Shown here: piece by piece, positions 1 to 5,758 of the stretch
Numbering within the stretch: the first letter of the stretch is position 1
Layout of the letters: every line of letters begins with the position of its first letter
From: Deltaproteobacteria bacterium
GTDB taxonomy: Bacteria > Desulfobacterota_C > Deferrisomatia > Deferrisomatales > JACRMM01
DNA length: 6,374 nt
Assembly (NCBI GenBank): GCA_016218905.1
Contig: JACRCS010000664.1
Coordinates: forward strand, 1 to 6,374
Direction: 5' to 3'
Translations under genes and position numbers: made by a program
Notes under the pieces: generated by a model
Databases searched by the model: none
The model's input: the letters and a program-made list of their open reading frames with translations, nothing else
Told to the model about the DNA's origin: nothing

Positions 1-934
1 AGTCGGTGCCGATGAGCTCTTTCCGCGGCATCCCGGTGACCTTCACGGTCGCCTCGTTGACGTCCGTGATCTTCCCCTCCGGGCTGATCGTGACGAGGGG
101 GTCGAGCGAGGCCTCGATCAGGCTCCGGGCATACTGCGCGGCCTGCCGCTGCGCCGTCACGTCGCGCGCCGCGGCGAAGACGCCGAGCACCTTGCCCTGC
201 ATGTCGCGGTACACGGAGGCGTTGTAGAGGACGTCGGTGAGCTGGCCGTCCCTGTGGCGGATGGTGAGCGGGTAGTCCGTCACCGAGCCCTTGGCAAAGA
301 CCTGCCGGTATCCCTCGCGGGCCTTCTCCGGCTCAGTGAAGTAGTCGGAGAAGTCCGTGCCGATGAGCTGATCCTTCGGCACGCCGGTCACTTTGACCGC
401 CGACTCGTTGGCGTCCATGATCTTGCCCTCGGGGCTGATCGTGACGAGCGGGTCCAGGCTCGCCTCGAGCAGGCTCCGGGCGTACTTGGCGGTGGCGATC
501 TGCTGCTCCTCGACGCGCTTTCGCTCGGTGATGTCCCGGGAAATGGAGGAGGCACCGATCAGCCGGCCCGAGGAGTCGAGGATCGGGGAGACGGAGACGG
601 AGACGTAGATGGAGTTCCCGTCCTTGCTGCGGCGGGTGGTCTCGTGGTGTTCGATCCGCTCGCCCTTGCGGATCTTCCTCAGGATCTCGTCCATCTCCCC
701 GGGGCGCTCCGGGGACTCGAGGATGGCGACGGGCTGACCCACGGCCTCCTCGGCCGTGTAGCCGTACATCACCTCCGCCGCGCGGTTCCAGCTCGTGATG
801 ACGCCGTCCGGCGTCTTACCGACGATGGCGTCCTCCGAGGAGTCGACGATGGACGCGAGGAGCAGGATGCGCTCGTCCTCCGAGCCGGCGGATCCTTGTA
901 TCGAATTCCTGTCTCGGCTACGAGTCGTGCCCAT
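1..934 (-). CDS. Multi-PAS sensor protein, N-terminal part (3' end outside window)
   Basis: The reading frame is open on the minus strand from an ATG at 934 to the left edge, giving 311 visible residues. The start is supported by a strong Shine-Dalgarno, AGGAGG, a few bases upstream. Residues about 22-140 form a first PAS/PAC domain, seen in DGVITSWNRAAEVMYGYT and the PAC ending SISRDITERKR. A second PAS/PAC unit covers about 151-263 and begins YARSLLEASLDPLVTISPEG. A third begins at 268 with almost the same sequence and is cut at 311. The repeat unit is 117 residues (351 bp). No signal peptide or membrane segment is visible, so the visible part is cytoplasmic. PAS domains bind small ligands or cofactors, or mediate dimerisation; which applies cannot be read here. 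The output domain is beyond the edge: a histidine kinase is most likely from the architecture, but a diguanylate cyclase is possible. It is divergent from the hybrid kinase gene across a 217-bp gap. The PAS identification is firm; the whole-protein function is not. Confidence 0.9.
   Translation of the reverse strand, partial: MGTTRSRDRNSIQGSAGSEDERILLLASIVDSSEDAIVGKTPDGVITSWNRAAEVMYGYTAEEAVGQPVAILESPERPGEMDEILRKIRKGERIEHHETTRRSKDGNSIYVSVSVSPILDSSGRLIGASSISRDITERKRVEEQQIATAKYARSLLEASLDPLVTISPEGKIMDANESAVKVTGVPKDQLIGTDFSDYFTEPEKAREGYRQVFAKGSVTDYPLTIRHRDGQLTDVLYNASVYRDMQGKVLGVFAAARDVTAQRQAAQYARSLIEASLDPLVTISPEGKITDVNEATVKVTGMPRKELIGTD
2..484 (-). repeat. Tandem in-frame duplication of a PAS-coding unit (351-bp period)
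   Basis: The left-hand copy, visible up to about 133, aligns without gaps to about 352-484, a constant offset of 351 bp (117 codons). For example, gggctgatcgtgacgag occurs at 81 and at 432. Encoded residues 151-194 and 268-311 are nearly identical, with mostly conservative changes. The left copy is truncated by the window edge, so further units may follow. This is an in-gene domain duplication rather than a mobile repeat. Confidence 0.85.
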
Positions 935-971
935 CCGCTCCTCCTGCCATGATGGAGTTCTCTCCGCGGCC

Positions 972-999
972 ATTCTTACCCGGCCAGGTCACCTGTCAA
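972..999 (-). promoter_or_regulatory. Sigma70-like promoter for the multi-PAS gene
   Basis: On the minus strand a perfect -35 hexamer TTGACA (999-994) is followed after 16 bp by AAGAAT (977-972), a 4/6 match to the -10 consensus. Transcription would begin near 965, leaving a leader of about 30 nt before the ATG at 934. It stands out in GC-rich flanking sequence and is correctly oriented and placed. This is a pattern match only. Confidence 0.5.
985..995. promoter_or_regulatory. Odd palindrome CAGGTCACCTG, possible operator
   Basis: CAGGT and ACCTG form a perfect inverted repeat around a central base. The site lies within the spacer and the edge of the -35 element of the predicted PAS-gene promoter, where a bound dimeric regulator would block RNA polymerase. 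No regulator is identified. A chance 5+5 palindrome is possible, so confidence is low. Confidence 0.3.
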
Positions 1000-1060
1000 C
1001 GCGGAGGGCCGTCGCTGGGGAAGCCGGCGCACGCCGCCGTCTCGTCGAGGCCTCGTCGGG

Positions 1061-1088
1061 TTGAAAACCCTAGGACTGGCACTAGCCT
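1061..1088 (+). promoter_or_regulatory. Weak candidate promoter for the hybrid kinase gene
   Basis: TTGAAA (1061-1066, 5/6 match to the -35 consensus) is followed after 16 bp by TAGCCT (1083-1088), a poor -10 match. It falls in a locally AT-richer patch of the divergent region, upstream of the ribosome binding site at 1141-1145. The position is plausible but the -10 is weak, so the real promoter may use another sigma factor. Confidence 0.25.
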
Positions 1089-1151
1089 ATCTGGATGACC
1101 CGTCGCGCATGGGGGTTCCGGCGACGATTCGGAGGAGTTTAGGAGAATTCA

Positions 1152-2486
1152 ATGGTAGAATCCAAGCCTCGTTTGCAAGCGGCACCGGCGTCCGAAGATC
1201 ACGGCCCTACGGTCGCGCATCCCGACCCTTCGGAGCCTCCCGGCGAGACGCCGCGGGAACTGGAAGAGAGATGCCGGCGCCTCACGGAGGAGCTCCGGCT
1301 GGCGCAGGAAGAGGCCCGCCGGGCGAGAGCCGCGGCGGAAGAAGCCGGGCGCGCCCGGTACGACTTCTTCGCCAACATGAGCCACGAGCTGCGGACGCCC
1401 CTCAACGGAATCATGGGTATGGCCGAGCTCACACTCCTCGACCCGAGCCTTCCGCCCAAGCTGCGCACCTACCAGGATCTTCTCAAGCAATCGGCCCAGA
1501 ACCTGCTGGAGCTGATCGACGACCTCCTCGATCTGGCCCGCACCGAGGCCGGGACGGTCGGCCTGCGGCAGGCCCCCTTCGACCTGCGCTCGGCGCTCCA
1601 CTCCTTCCTCTCCGGCCACGCCGCGAGGGCCCGCAGGAAGGGCCTGGCGCTCCGTTCTTCCGTGGACGAACGGCTCCCGCGCAAGATCATCAGCGACCGC
1701 CACCGGCTGGGCCAGATTCTGAGGAACGTCGTCGGCAACGCCGTCAAGTTCACGGAAACGGGCGAGATCACGGTCTCCGTGACGCAGGAGCCCGGCGGTC
1801 CCGACCCCTCGACCGGAAGGGTCCGGCTCCTCTTCCGGGTGACCGACACCGGCATCGGCATGGCCGAACGGGACGTGGAGAGGATCTTCGAACCGTTCTC
1901 ACAGGTGGGCGGAGCGGTCCACATGAAGCACGGCGGCACCGGCCTCGGGCTCGCCCTCTCGAGACGGCTCGTGGAACTTATGGGCGGCACGATCCGGGCC
2001 GAGAGCGTGCCCGGAACCGGGAGCACGTTCTGCTTCACGATTGAGGCGGCCGTGGGCACCGCCCCGGAGGCAAAGGGTGAGCCGCGCGGGCAGGTCTGCG
2101 TCGGCTGCCTGCGGATCCTCCTGGCCGAGGACAACCCGGTGAGCCAGGTCTACGCCCGCAGCCTCCTCGAGAAGATGGGGCACTCCGTGGAGGTAGCGGC
2201 GGACGGACGCAGGGCCCTCGAGCTCCTCGGGACCGGACGCTTCGACCTCATTCTCATGGACGTACGGATGCCCGAGATCGACGGACTGGAAGCGACGCGG
2301 CTCATCCGGGAGGGGCGCTCCCCCGGCGTCCCCCGGGACCTCCCGATCGTCGCGGTCACCGCCTTCGCGCTGGAGGGCGACCGGGAGCGCTTACTGGCAG
2401 CCGGCATGGACGAGTACGTGTCGAAGCCGTTCAACGCCGCAGAGCTCGCGAGAGTGCTGGGGAAGTTTGTTAAAGGCAGGCGTTAG
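1152..2486 (+). CDS. Soluble hybrid histidine kinase (HisKA-HATPase-REC), no sensor domain
   Basis: The product is 444 residues. The ATG at 1152 is chosen because AGGAG lies at 1141-1145, 6 bp upstream. Residues about 34-68 are an Arg/Glu/Ala-rich helix, probably coiled coil, leading into the HisKA domain with SHELRTPLNG and phospho-acceptor His78. The ATPase domain follows at about 178-298: N box LRNVVGNAVKF (Asn196), G1 motif DTGIG (232-236), F box FEPF (246-249) and G2 motif GGTGLGL (261-267). After a short linker, a receiver domain covers about 320-440, with acidic pair Glu326-Asp327, phospho-acceptor Asp370, Thr403 and Lys425. All key residues are present, so autophosphorylation and His-to-Asp transfer should work. 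There is no membrane segment, PAS, GAF or HAMP, so the input must come from another protein through the N-terminal helix; the divergent multi-PAS gene is one candidate by position. The receiver is terminal and no HPt or DNA-binding output is attached, so a downstream phosphotransfer partner is implied. A CVGC pair (316-319) just before the receiver is of unknown significance. Confidence 0.93.
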   Translation: MVESKPRLQAAPASEDHGPTVAHPDPSEPPGETPRELEERCRRLTEELRLAQEEARRARAAAEEAGRARYDFFANMSHELRTPLNGIMGMAELTLLDPSLPPKLRTYQDLLKQSAQNLLELIDDLLDLARTEAGTVGLRQAPFDLRSALHSFLSGHAARARRKGLALRSSVDERLPRKIISDRHRLGQILRNVVGNAVKFTETGEITVSVTQEPGGPDPSTGRVRLLFRVTDTGIGMAERDVERIFEPFSQVGGAVHMKHGGTGLGLALSRRLVELMGGTIRAESVPGTGSTFCFTIEAAVGTAPEAKGEPRGQVCVGCLRILLAEDNPVSQVYARSLLEKMGHSVEVAADGRRALELLGTGRFDLILMDVRMPEIDGLEATRLIREGRSPGVPRDLPIVAVTAFALEGDRERLLAAGMDEYVSKPFNAAELARVLGKFVKGRR

Positions 2487-2503
2487 CTGTTAGCTATTAT
2501 ACA
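2483..2503 (+). repeat. Left heptamer repeats (TTAnnnn), overlapping the hybrid kinase stop codon
   Basis: Three consecutive 7-mers, TTAGCTG (2483-2489), TTAGCTA (2490-2496) and TTATACA (2497-2503), keep a 7-bp register. The TAG stop of the upstream gene (2484-2486) lies in the first unit. The same type of repeat appears, mostly in the opposite orientation, at 2674-2708. Confidence 0.55.
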
Positions 2504-2512
2504 CGACGTCGT
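2503..2512. repeat. Perfect 10-bp palindrome ACGACGTCGT
   Basis: The sequence equals its own reverse complement and lies 17 bp past the stop codon of the hybrid kinase, between the left heptamers and the long nested hairpin. It could be a protein-binding site or part of the surrounding structured element. Function is unknown. Confidence 0.45.
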
Positions 2513-2518
2513 AAATAG

Positions 2519-2610
2519 TTGCGCGTACCGGGTTGCCGTAGGGTGGGCGGTTCTCGCGCAGCGAGGTTCGCCCACGCGTGGGGCAACTACGCTCAGGGGC
2601 AGATGCGCAA
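2519..2610. repeat. Nested imperfect inverted repeat forming a long hairpin
   Basis: Several paired arms are ordered symmetrically around one centre: TTGCGC (2519-2524) with GCGCAA (2605-2610), GTA (2525-2527) with TAC (2588-2590), GTTGCC (2532-2537) with GGCAAC (2582-2587), GTGGGCG (2543-2549) with CGCCCAC (2569-2575), and CTCGC (2553-2557) with GCGAG (2561-2565), closing on a 3-nt loop. GCGTA/TACGC is an alternative outer pairing. The inner stem 2543-2575 is perfect apart from one 3x3 internal loop. The arrangement resembles a REP- or MITE-like palindromic element or a structured RNA. It sits between convergent genes and has no T-tract, so a standard intrinsic terminator is less likely. Confidence 0.6.
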
Positions 2611-2629
2611 ACAATTGTGACGCGCTGTA

Positions 2630-2689
2630 TAGCTGTTAGGAGTTACCGCCGGAGTTCCGGAGCTCGCAGTTCGTAACTCCTAATAGCTA
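2630..2689. repeat. Long hairpin with 17-bp stem (16 pairs plus one G-U)
   Basis: TAGCTGTTAGGAGTTAC (2630-2646) is the reverse complement of GTAACTCCTAATAGCTA (2673-2689) except at one position, which would be a G-U wobble in plus-strand RNA. The loop is 26 nt (2647-2672) and GC-rich. The stem is AT-rich and made of the same heptamer-type units found at the borders of the region. It could stop transcription or stabilise 3' ends for both convergent genes, but no T-run follows either arm. A repeat-derived element is equally possible. Confidence 0.65.
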
Positions 2690-2708
2690 ATGACTAATGA
2701 CTAATAGT
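2674..2708. repeat. Right heptamer repeats, five units in register
   Basis: Five consecutive 7-mers beginning TAA are in strict register: TAACTCC, TAATAGC, TAATGAC, TAATGAC and TAATAGT. Read on the minus strand they are TTA-type units like those at 2483-2503, and TAATAGCTAA (2681-2690) is the exact inverse of TTAGCTATTA (2490-2499). The pair therefore frames the intergenic region as 10-bp inverted repeats about 200 bp apart. The stretch is AT-rich compared with all neighbouring genes. Confidence 0.6.
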
Positions 2709-2710
2709 TG

Positions 2711-2742
2711 CGTTTACGGCACTTCGAAACACGCCGTAAACG
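2711..2742 (-). promoter_or_regulatory. Perfect 10-bp hairpin spanning the kinase stop codon
   Basis: CGTTTACGGC (2711-2720) and GCCGTAAACG (2733-2742) are exact inverse copies separated by a 12-nt loop containing TTCGAA. The TAA stop of the membrane kinase (2716-2714) lies in the downstream arm of the stem, and the upstream arm is coding sequence. In mRNA this would be a stable 3'-end structure, acting as a factor-assisted terminator or a 3' protection element. No U-tract follows, so intrinsic termination is uncertain. Confidence 0.5.
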
Positions 2743-5005
2743 TAAACGCGCTTCCCCGCCCCGGCTCACTCTCGACCCAGAGCTGGCCCCCCATCTTCTC
2801 CACGAGCCCCCGGCAGATGGGCAGCCCGAGCCCGAGGCCCCCGTGGGCCCGAGTCGCGTGGGTCTCCGCCCGCTCGAAGGGCCGGAAGATCGCGATCTGC
2901 GCCTCCCGGGGGATGCCGGCGCCGGTGTCCGTGACCGTGAAGCGCAGGCACTCCCGTCGCCCCAGGGCCGAGTGCCTGGCGACCTCCACCGCGATCTCTC
3001 CCGCCTCGGTGAACTTCACCGCGTTGTCGAGGAGCACCCGCAGCGCCTGCACGAGACGGTCGCCGTCGCCCCTCAGCTCCTCGGGCACGTCCGGTGCGAA
3101 GGAGCACGCGAAGGTCAGCCCTTTGCGGTGCGCCTGGTCTTCGTAGGCGCTCACGGCTTCCCGGATGGCCTCCCGGACCTGGAACCCAGCGGAAGCGAGG
3201 GAGACCCCGGCCGTCTCCATACGGGAGAGATCGAGGATCGCGTCGGCCAGCGAGACGAGCCGGTGTCCCCCGGCGATGATCCGTTCCACGCTCGCCCGCT
3301 GCTCGGGATTGAGCGGGCCGTCGATCTCGTCCCGGAGGATCTCCGCGTAGCCGATCACGGAGTTGAGCGGCGTGTGGAGCTCGTGGCTCGCGACGGCCAT
3401 GAACTCGCTCTTCGCCCGGTCGAGCACCTCCGCCTCCTGGGCCCGCGCGAGGGTGGCCTCGTACTCCTTTCGTCGGGTCACATCGAGAGCGACCCCGACC
3501 ATCCGGATCGGCCTGCCCGCCTCGTCCGCGAGCGCCCTGCCCCGCGCCAGGATCCAGCGGACCTCGCCCCCCGGCAGGACGGTGCGGTACTCCGACTCGT
3601 AGTCCTCCAGAGTGTCGAGGCACCGCTCGACGGCGCGCTGAACCCGGTCGCGGTCGTCCGGATGCATGCGGGACATGAAGAGGTCGAACGAAGGCTCGGT
3701 CTCCGGCTCCAGCCCGACGAGCTCCTTCGACTTCGCGTCCCAGGAGAGCTGGCCGCCGGCGATGTCCCAGTCCCAGGTGCCGAGCGCGGCGGCGGCGTTG
3801 GAGACACGGAGCCTCGTTTCCCCCAGCCGGAGCTCTTCCTCCACCCGGGCCCGTTCCAGCTCCCGGCCTTCGAGCCGTTCCGCCATCCGGTTCAGGGCCT
3901 CGGTCACCCGCCGGAGCTCTCGCGGAGCGGCCTCGTCCTCCAGCCTCGCCCTCAGCTCCGCCTGTCCCAGGGCGGCGGCGTACTCCTCGAGCCGGGCAAG
4001 CGGCTGGGAGATCGCCTTCCGGTAGAAGTACGCGAGCAGGAAGCAACCCGCAGCGAGGAAGAAGAGGACGGCCACGCCGCTGTGGATCTCCCGTTCCGCC
4101 GCGTACGCAGAGTGCATGAGCGGCCGGTCGGCGAGGACGGCCCACCCGGGCGCGGAGAGCGGTACCGCCGTGAAGACCCGCCGCTCGGAATCCGGCCGCG
4201 ATCTCGCCACGAACGACACCTCCCGCCCGCTCCGCAGCGCCTCCGCGAGCTGGGGAAAGGCGGGCCCGAGGCCGCCGGGCTCGCCCGGGCGGCCGGGAGG
4301 ATGGCGGAAGGCGACTCGGCCGCGCCCGTCGAGGAGCGCGAGGTCGCTGCCCGTGTGGGCGCCTCGCCCGAGGACCGGTCCCAGCAACGCCGGGTCGACG
4401 ACTGCCGCGACGATTCCCGCGAGGTCTCCGCCAGGGCCCCGCACCCCCCCGGCCACGAGGAATCTCGGGCGTCCGTCGGCGGGAGAGGCCAGCAGGTCGC
4501 TCACCGCCCACTGGCGCCCGGCTTTGAGCGCGGCGAGGTACGCGCCCTCCGGCAGGGCGAACGCCCTCTGGACGGCCGGGTCGGAGTCGAGGATTCGGCC
4601 CGTCGGGTCGGCCCAGAGGAGGAGTCGAACGGCCGGGAGCTCGACCTTCCGCAGGAGGTCGGCTCCCGCGCGTGCCCCTTCGCCGTACGCGATCAGGAGA
4701 GAGCCGATGAGGCGCTCCTCTTGAACGATCCGGTCCACGTAGCCCTCGAAGTCGGCGGCGAGGGAACGGGCGACCTCCTGGTTGAGGCGGGCCTCGTCGG
4801 CCTTCTCGTGTTCGACCCAGCGGGAGAAGACCCAGACCTGGAAGGCGAGCAGCGGGATGATGAGGAAGAGCGGAAGGATCAGGAACGCGCGGCGGATGCT
4901 CCCCAGCGCCAGCTGTCGCAGGGCGGCGGCTCCGGGGCGGGCGCGCTCGCCTCTGCCGGCGGCGCCCTTTCGCTCGCCGCTCCGTATCTCCTCCCGAACG
5001 CCCAC
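2714..5005 (-). CDS. Membrane sensor histidine kinase (cache-like sensor, HAMP, PAS, HisKA, HATPase)
   Basis: The frame encodes 763 residues from a GTG at 5005; no in-frame ATG occurs before residue 297, and the first membrane helix lies at about 39-60, so a start near here is required. A weak purine-rich site (AGAGGG) precedes it. Residues 61-308 are an extracytoplasmic region between two membrane helices (second at about 309-328), with cache-like features: LLLWADPTGRILDSDP, a VSDLL segment and GWAVLADRP near its end. HAMP covers about 329-382, a PAS_3-type domain about 400-512 (MHPDDRDRV, then GGEVRWILARGRAL), and HisKA about 531-597 with phospho-acceptor His541. The ATPase domain has LLDNAVKF (Asn661), DTGAG (693-697), FRPF (707-710) and GGLGLGL (722-728). 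The H box reads SHELHTPLN, with His replacing the usual Arg. There is no receiver domain and no response regulator gene adjacent in the window. The gene starts 19 bp after cobO ends, so the two are probably cotranscribed. The external ligand is unknown; cache domains typically bind small organic molecules. Confidence 0.92.
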   Translation of the reverse strand: MGVREEIRSGERKGAAGRGERARPGAAALRQLALGSIRRAFLILPLFLIIPLLAFQVWVFSRWVEHEKADEARLNQEVARSLAADFEGYVDRIVQEERLIGSLLIAYGEGARAGADLLRKVELPAVRLLLWADPTGRILDSDPAVQRAFALPEGAYLAALKAGRQWAVSDLLASPADGRPRFLVAGGVRGPGGDLAGIVAAVVDPALLGPVLGRGAHTGSDLALLDGRGRVAFRHPPGRPGEPGGLGPAFPQLAEALRSGREVSFVARSRPDSERRVFTAVPLSAPGWAVLADRPLMHSAYAAEREIHSGVAVLFFLAAGCFLLAYFYRKAISQPLARLEEYAAALGQAELRARLEDEAAPRELRRVTEALNRMAERLEGRELERARVEEELRLGETRLRVSNAAAALGTWDWDIAGGQLSWDAKSKELVGLEPETEPSFDLFMSRMHPDDRDRVQRAVERCLDTLEDYESEYRTVLPGGEVRWILARGRALADEAGRPIRMVGVALDVTRRKEYEATLARAQEAEVLDRAKSEFMAVASHELHTPLNSVIGYAEILRDEIDGPLNPEQRASVERIIAGGHRLVSLADAILDLSRMETAGVSLASAGFQVREAIREAVSAYEDQAHRKGLTFACSFAPDVPEELRGDGDRLVQALRVLLDNAVKFTEAGEIAVEVARHSALGRRECLRFTVTDTGAGIPREAQIAIFRPFERAETHATRAHGGLGLGLPICRGLVEKMGGQLWVESEPGRGSAFTFTACFEVP

Positions 5006-5024
5006 GGGGCCCTCTGCTCTCTCT

Positions 5025-5582
5025 TCAGTAGTCGATGCCGGGCTGCGGCTCGATACCCTTCCGATACGCGTGCTTGATCTCGACCACCTCGCTCGCGGTG
5101 TCGGAGAGCTCGATCACCTCCGGGTGTGCATCCCGGCCGGTGAGCACCAGGTGGAGGAGGGGCGGCTTCTTTGCGATGATCTCCTTCACCTGCTCCAAGT
5201 CCACGAGCTTCAGCTTGAGCGCGTTGTTGATCTCGTCCAGGATCAGCACGTCGCACCGGCCGGAAGCCATCTTCTCGTGGACGATCTTCACGGCCTCCTG
5301 GGCGTTCTCCCGGTGCTCGCTCCAGGGATAGGGATTGCCCTGGATCCCGCAGAAGCCCTTCCCCGTCGCCTTGAGCTCGATCTCGCACCCCATCTTCTTG
5401 ACCCCGTCCCACTCGCCCGTGTAGAGGTCGCCCTTCATGAACTGGACGATACAAACCCGCATGTCGTGTCCGCACGCCCGGAGCGCGATCCCGAAGGCGG
5501 TCGTCGTCTTCCCCTTGCCGTGGCCCGTGATGACGACGACGAGGCCCCTGCGCTCTTTCGGCTTCAGTTTCGTGATCTCCAT
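5025..5582 (-). CDS. cobO: Corrinoid adenosyltransferase, CobA/CobO/BtuR type
   Basis: This cytoplasmic P-loop enzyme transfers the 5'-deoxyadenosyl group of ATP to the reduced Co(I) of cobyrinic acid a,c-diamide or cobalamin, making the adenosylated coenzyme form. The chosen ATG at 5582 has AAAGGA upstream at good spacing and gives 185 residues, slightly shorter than E. coli BtuR (about 196), which has a longer N-terminal tail. Visible family motifs are the P-loop GHGKGKTTTAFG (20-31), VQFMKG (46-51), the acidic LDEIN (115-119), LTGR (147-150) and the ending KHAYRKGIEPQPGIDY, very close to the BtuR C-terminus. In place of the BtuR segment after the ATG-like ATGKGF motif there is an insertion, CGIQGNPYPWSEHR. 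It heads a probable two-gene unit with the membrane kinase. No other cobalamin genes are in the window, so de novo synthesis versus salvage cannot be decided. Confidence 0.95.
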   Translation of the reverse strand: MEITKLKPKERRGLVVVITGHGKGKTTTAFGIALRACGHDMRVCIVQFMKGDLYTGEWDGVKKMGCEIELKATGKGFCGIQGNPYPWSEHRENAQEAVKIVHEKMASGRCDVLILDEINNALKLKLVDLEQVKEIIAKKPPLLHLVLTGRDAHPEVIELSDTASEVVEIKHAYRKGIEPQPGIDY

Positions 5583-5619
5583 TTCCGTCCTTTCATGGAA
5601 CGCTGCTTGCGACTTCTCC

Positions 5620-5648
5620 ACGATAATGGGAGCTTCCGGGTCCCACAA
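5620..5648 (-). promoter_or_regulatory. Weak candidate promoter for cobO and the downstream kinase
   Basis: On the minus strand TTGTGG (5648-5643) and TATCGT (5625-5620) are separated by 17 bp, with 3/6 and 4/6 consensus matches. Transcription would start near 5613, about 30 nt before the ATG at 5582. The spacing is ideal but the hexamers are weak. I saw no cobalamin riboswitch box in the upstream sequence. Confidence 0.25.
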
Positions 5649-5708
5649 GGCGGCAAGTGCGCACGGACGGCCCCACAGCTAACGCCGCTCCACACGCCCC
5701 CTCCGGTT

Positions 5709-5716
5709 GTGTACAC
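5709..5716. promoter_or_regulatory. Palindrome GTGTACAC, possible operator in divergent promoter region
   Basis: This perfect 8-bp palindrome lies about 43 bp upstream of the HTH gene start, in the 176-bp gap between it and the divergent cobO. An HTH dimer could bind here, possibly the adjacent HTH protein itself, but an 8-bp palindrome can arise by chance. The overlapping TACACT could also serve as a -10 element for the HTH gene, though no good -35 precedes it. Confidence 0.25.
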
Positions 5717-5758
5717 TGGAGGGCCGCTCGAGGACCTTCCGAGGAGAACGCAGTCCGC

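Noticed and set aside
254..952. 232-codon plus-strand frame
   Set aside because: Antisense to the PAS gene; the Gly/Asp/Arg/Leu-rich product shows no recognisable domain.
1076..1093. Sigma54 promoter (TGGCAC at 1077) upstream of the hybrid kinase
   Set aside because: The -24-like half is present but the GC of the -12 element is missing at the required spacing.
1061..2044. 327-codon plus-strand frame overlapping the hybrid kinase
   Set aside because: It is a +1 shadow of the HisKA-HATPase frame with Arg/Pro/Gly-rich content and no domain; the kinase frame has all family motifs and a ribosome binding site.
2172..2181. Possible frameshift or gene split between the kinase and receiver parts of the hybrid kinase
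   Set aside because: The frame is continuous through a normal linker, and both ATPase and receiver motifs are in the same frame.
2487..2713. Simple bidirectional intrinsic terminator
   Set aside because: Strong hairpins are present, but no T-tract follows either arm on either strand, and the repeats are more elaborate than a terminator needs.
2708..5077. 789-codon open frame on the plus strand
   Set aside because: It lies entirely antisense to the membrane kinase, whose domains and catalytic motifs are unmistakable. The product is low-complexity Arg/Pro/Glu/Gly-rich, as expected for a shadow frame in GC-rich DNA.
5583..5648. Longer cobO form starting at a TTG at 5648
   Set aside because: The ATG at 5582 has a proper Shine-Dalgarno and matches where the conserved family sequence begins; the extra 22 residues are not family-like and overlap the candidate promoter.
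5583..5758. Cobalamin riboswitch upstream of cobO
   Set aside because: The gap is short and I found no B12-box-like GCCACTG sequence or extended conserved stem structure.
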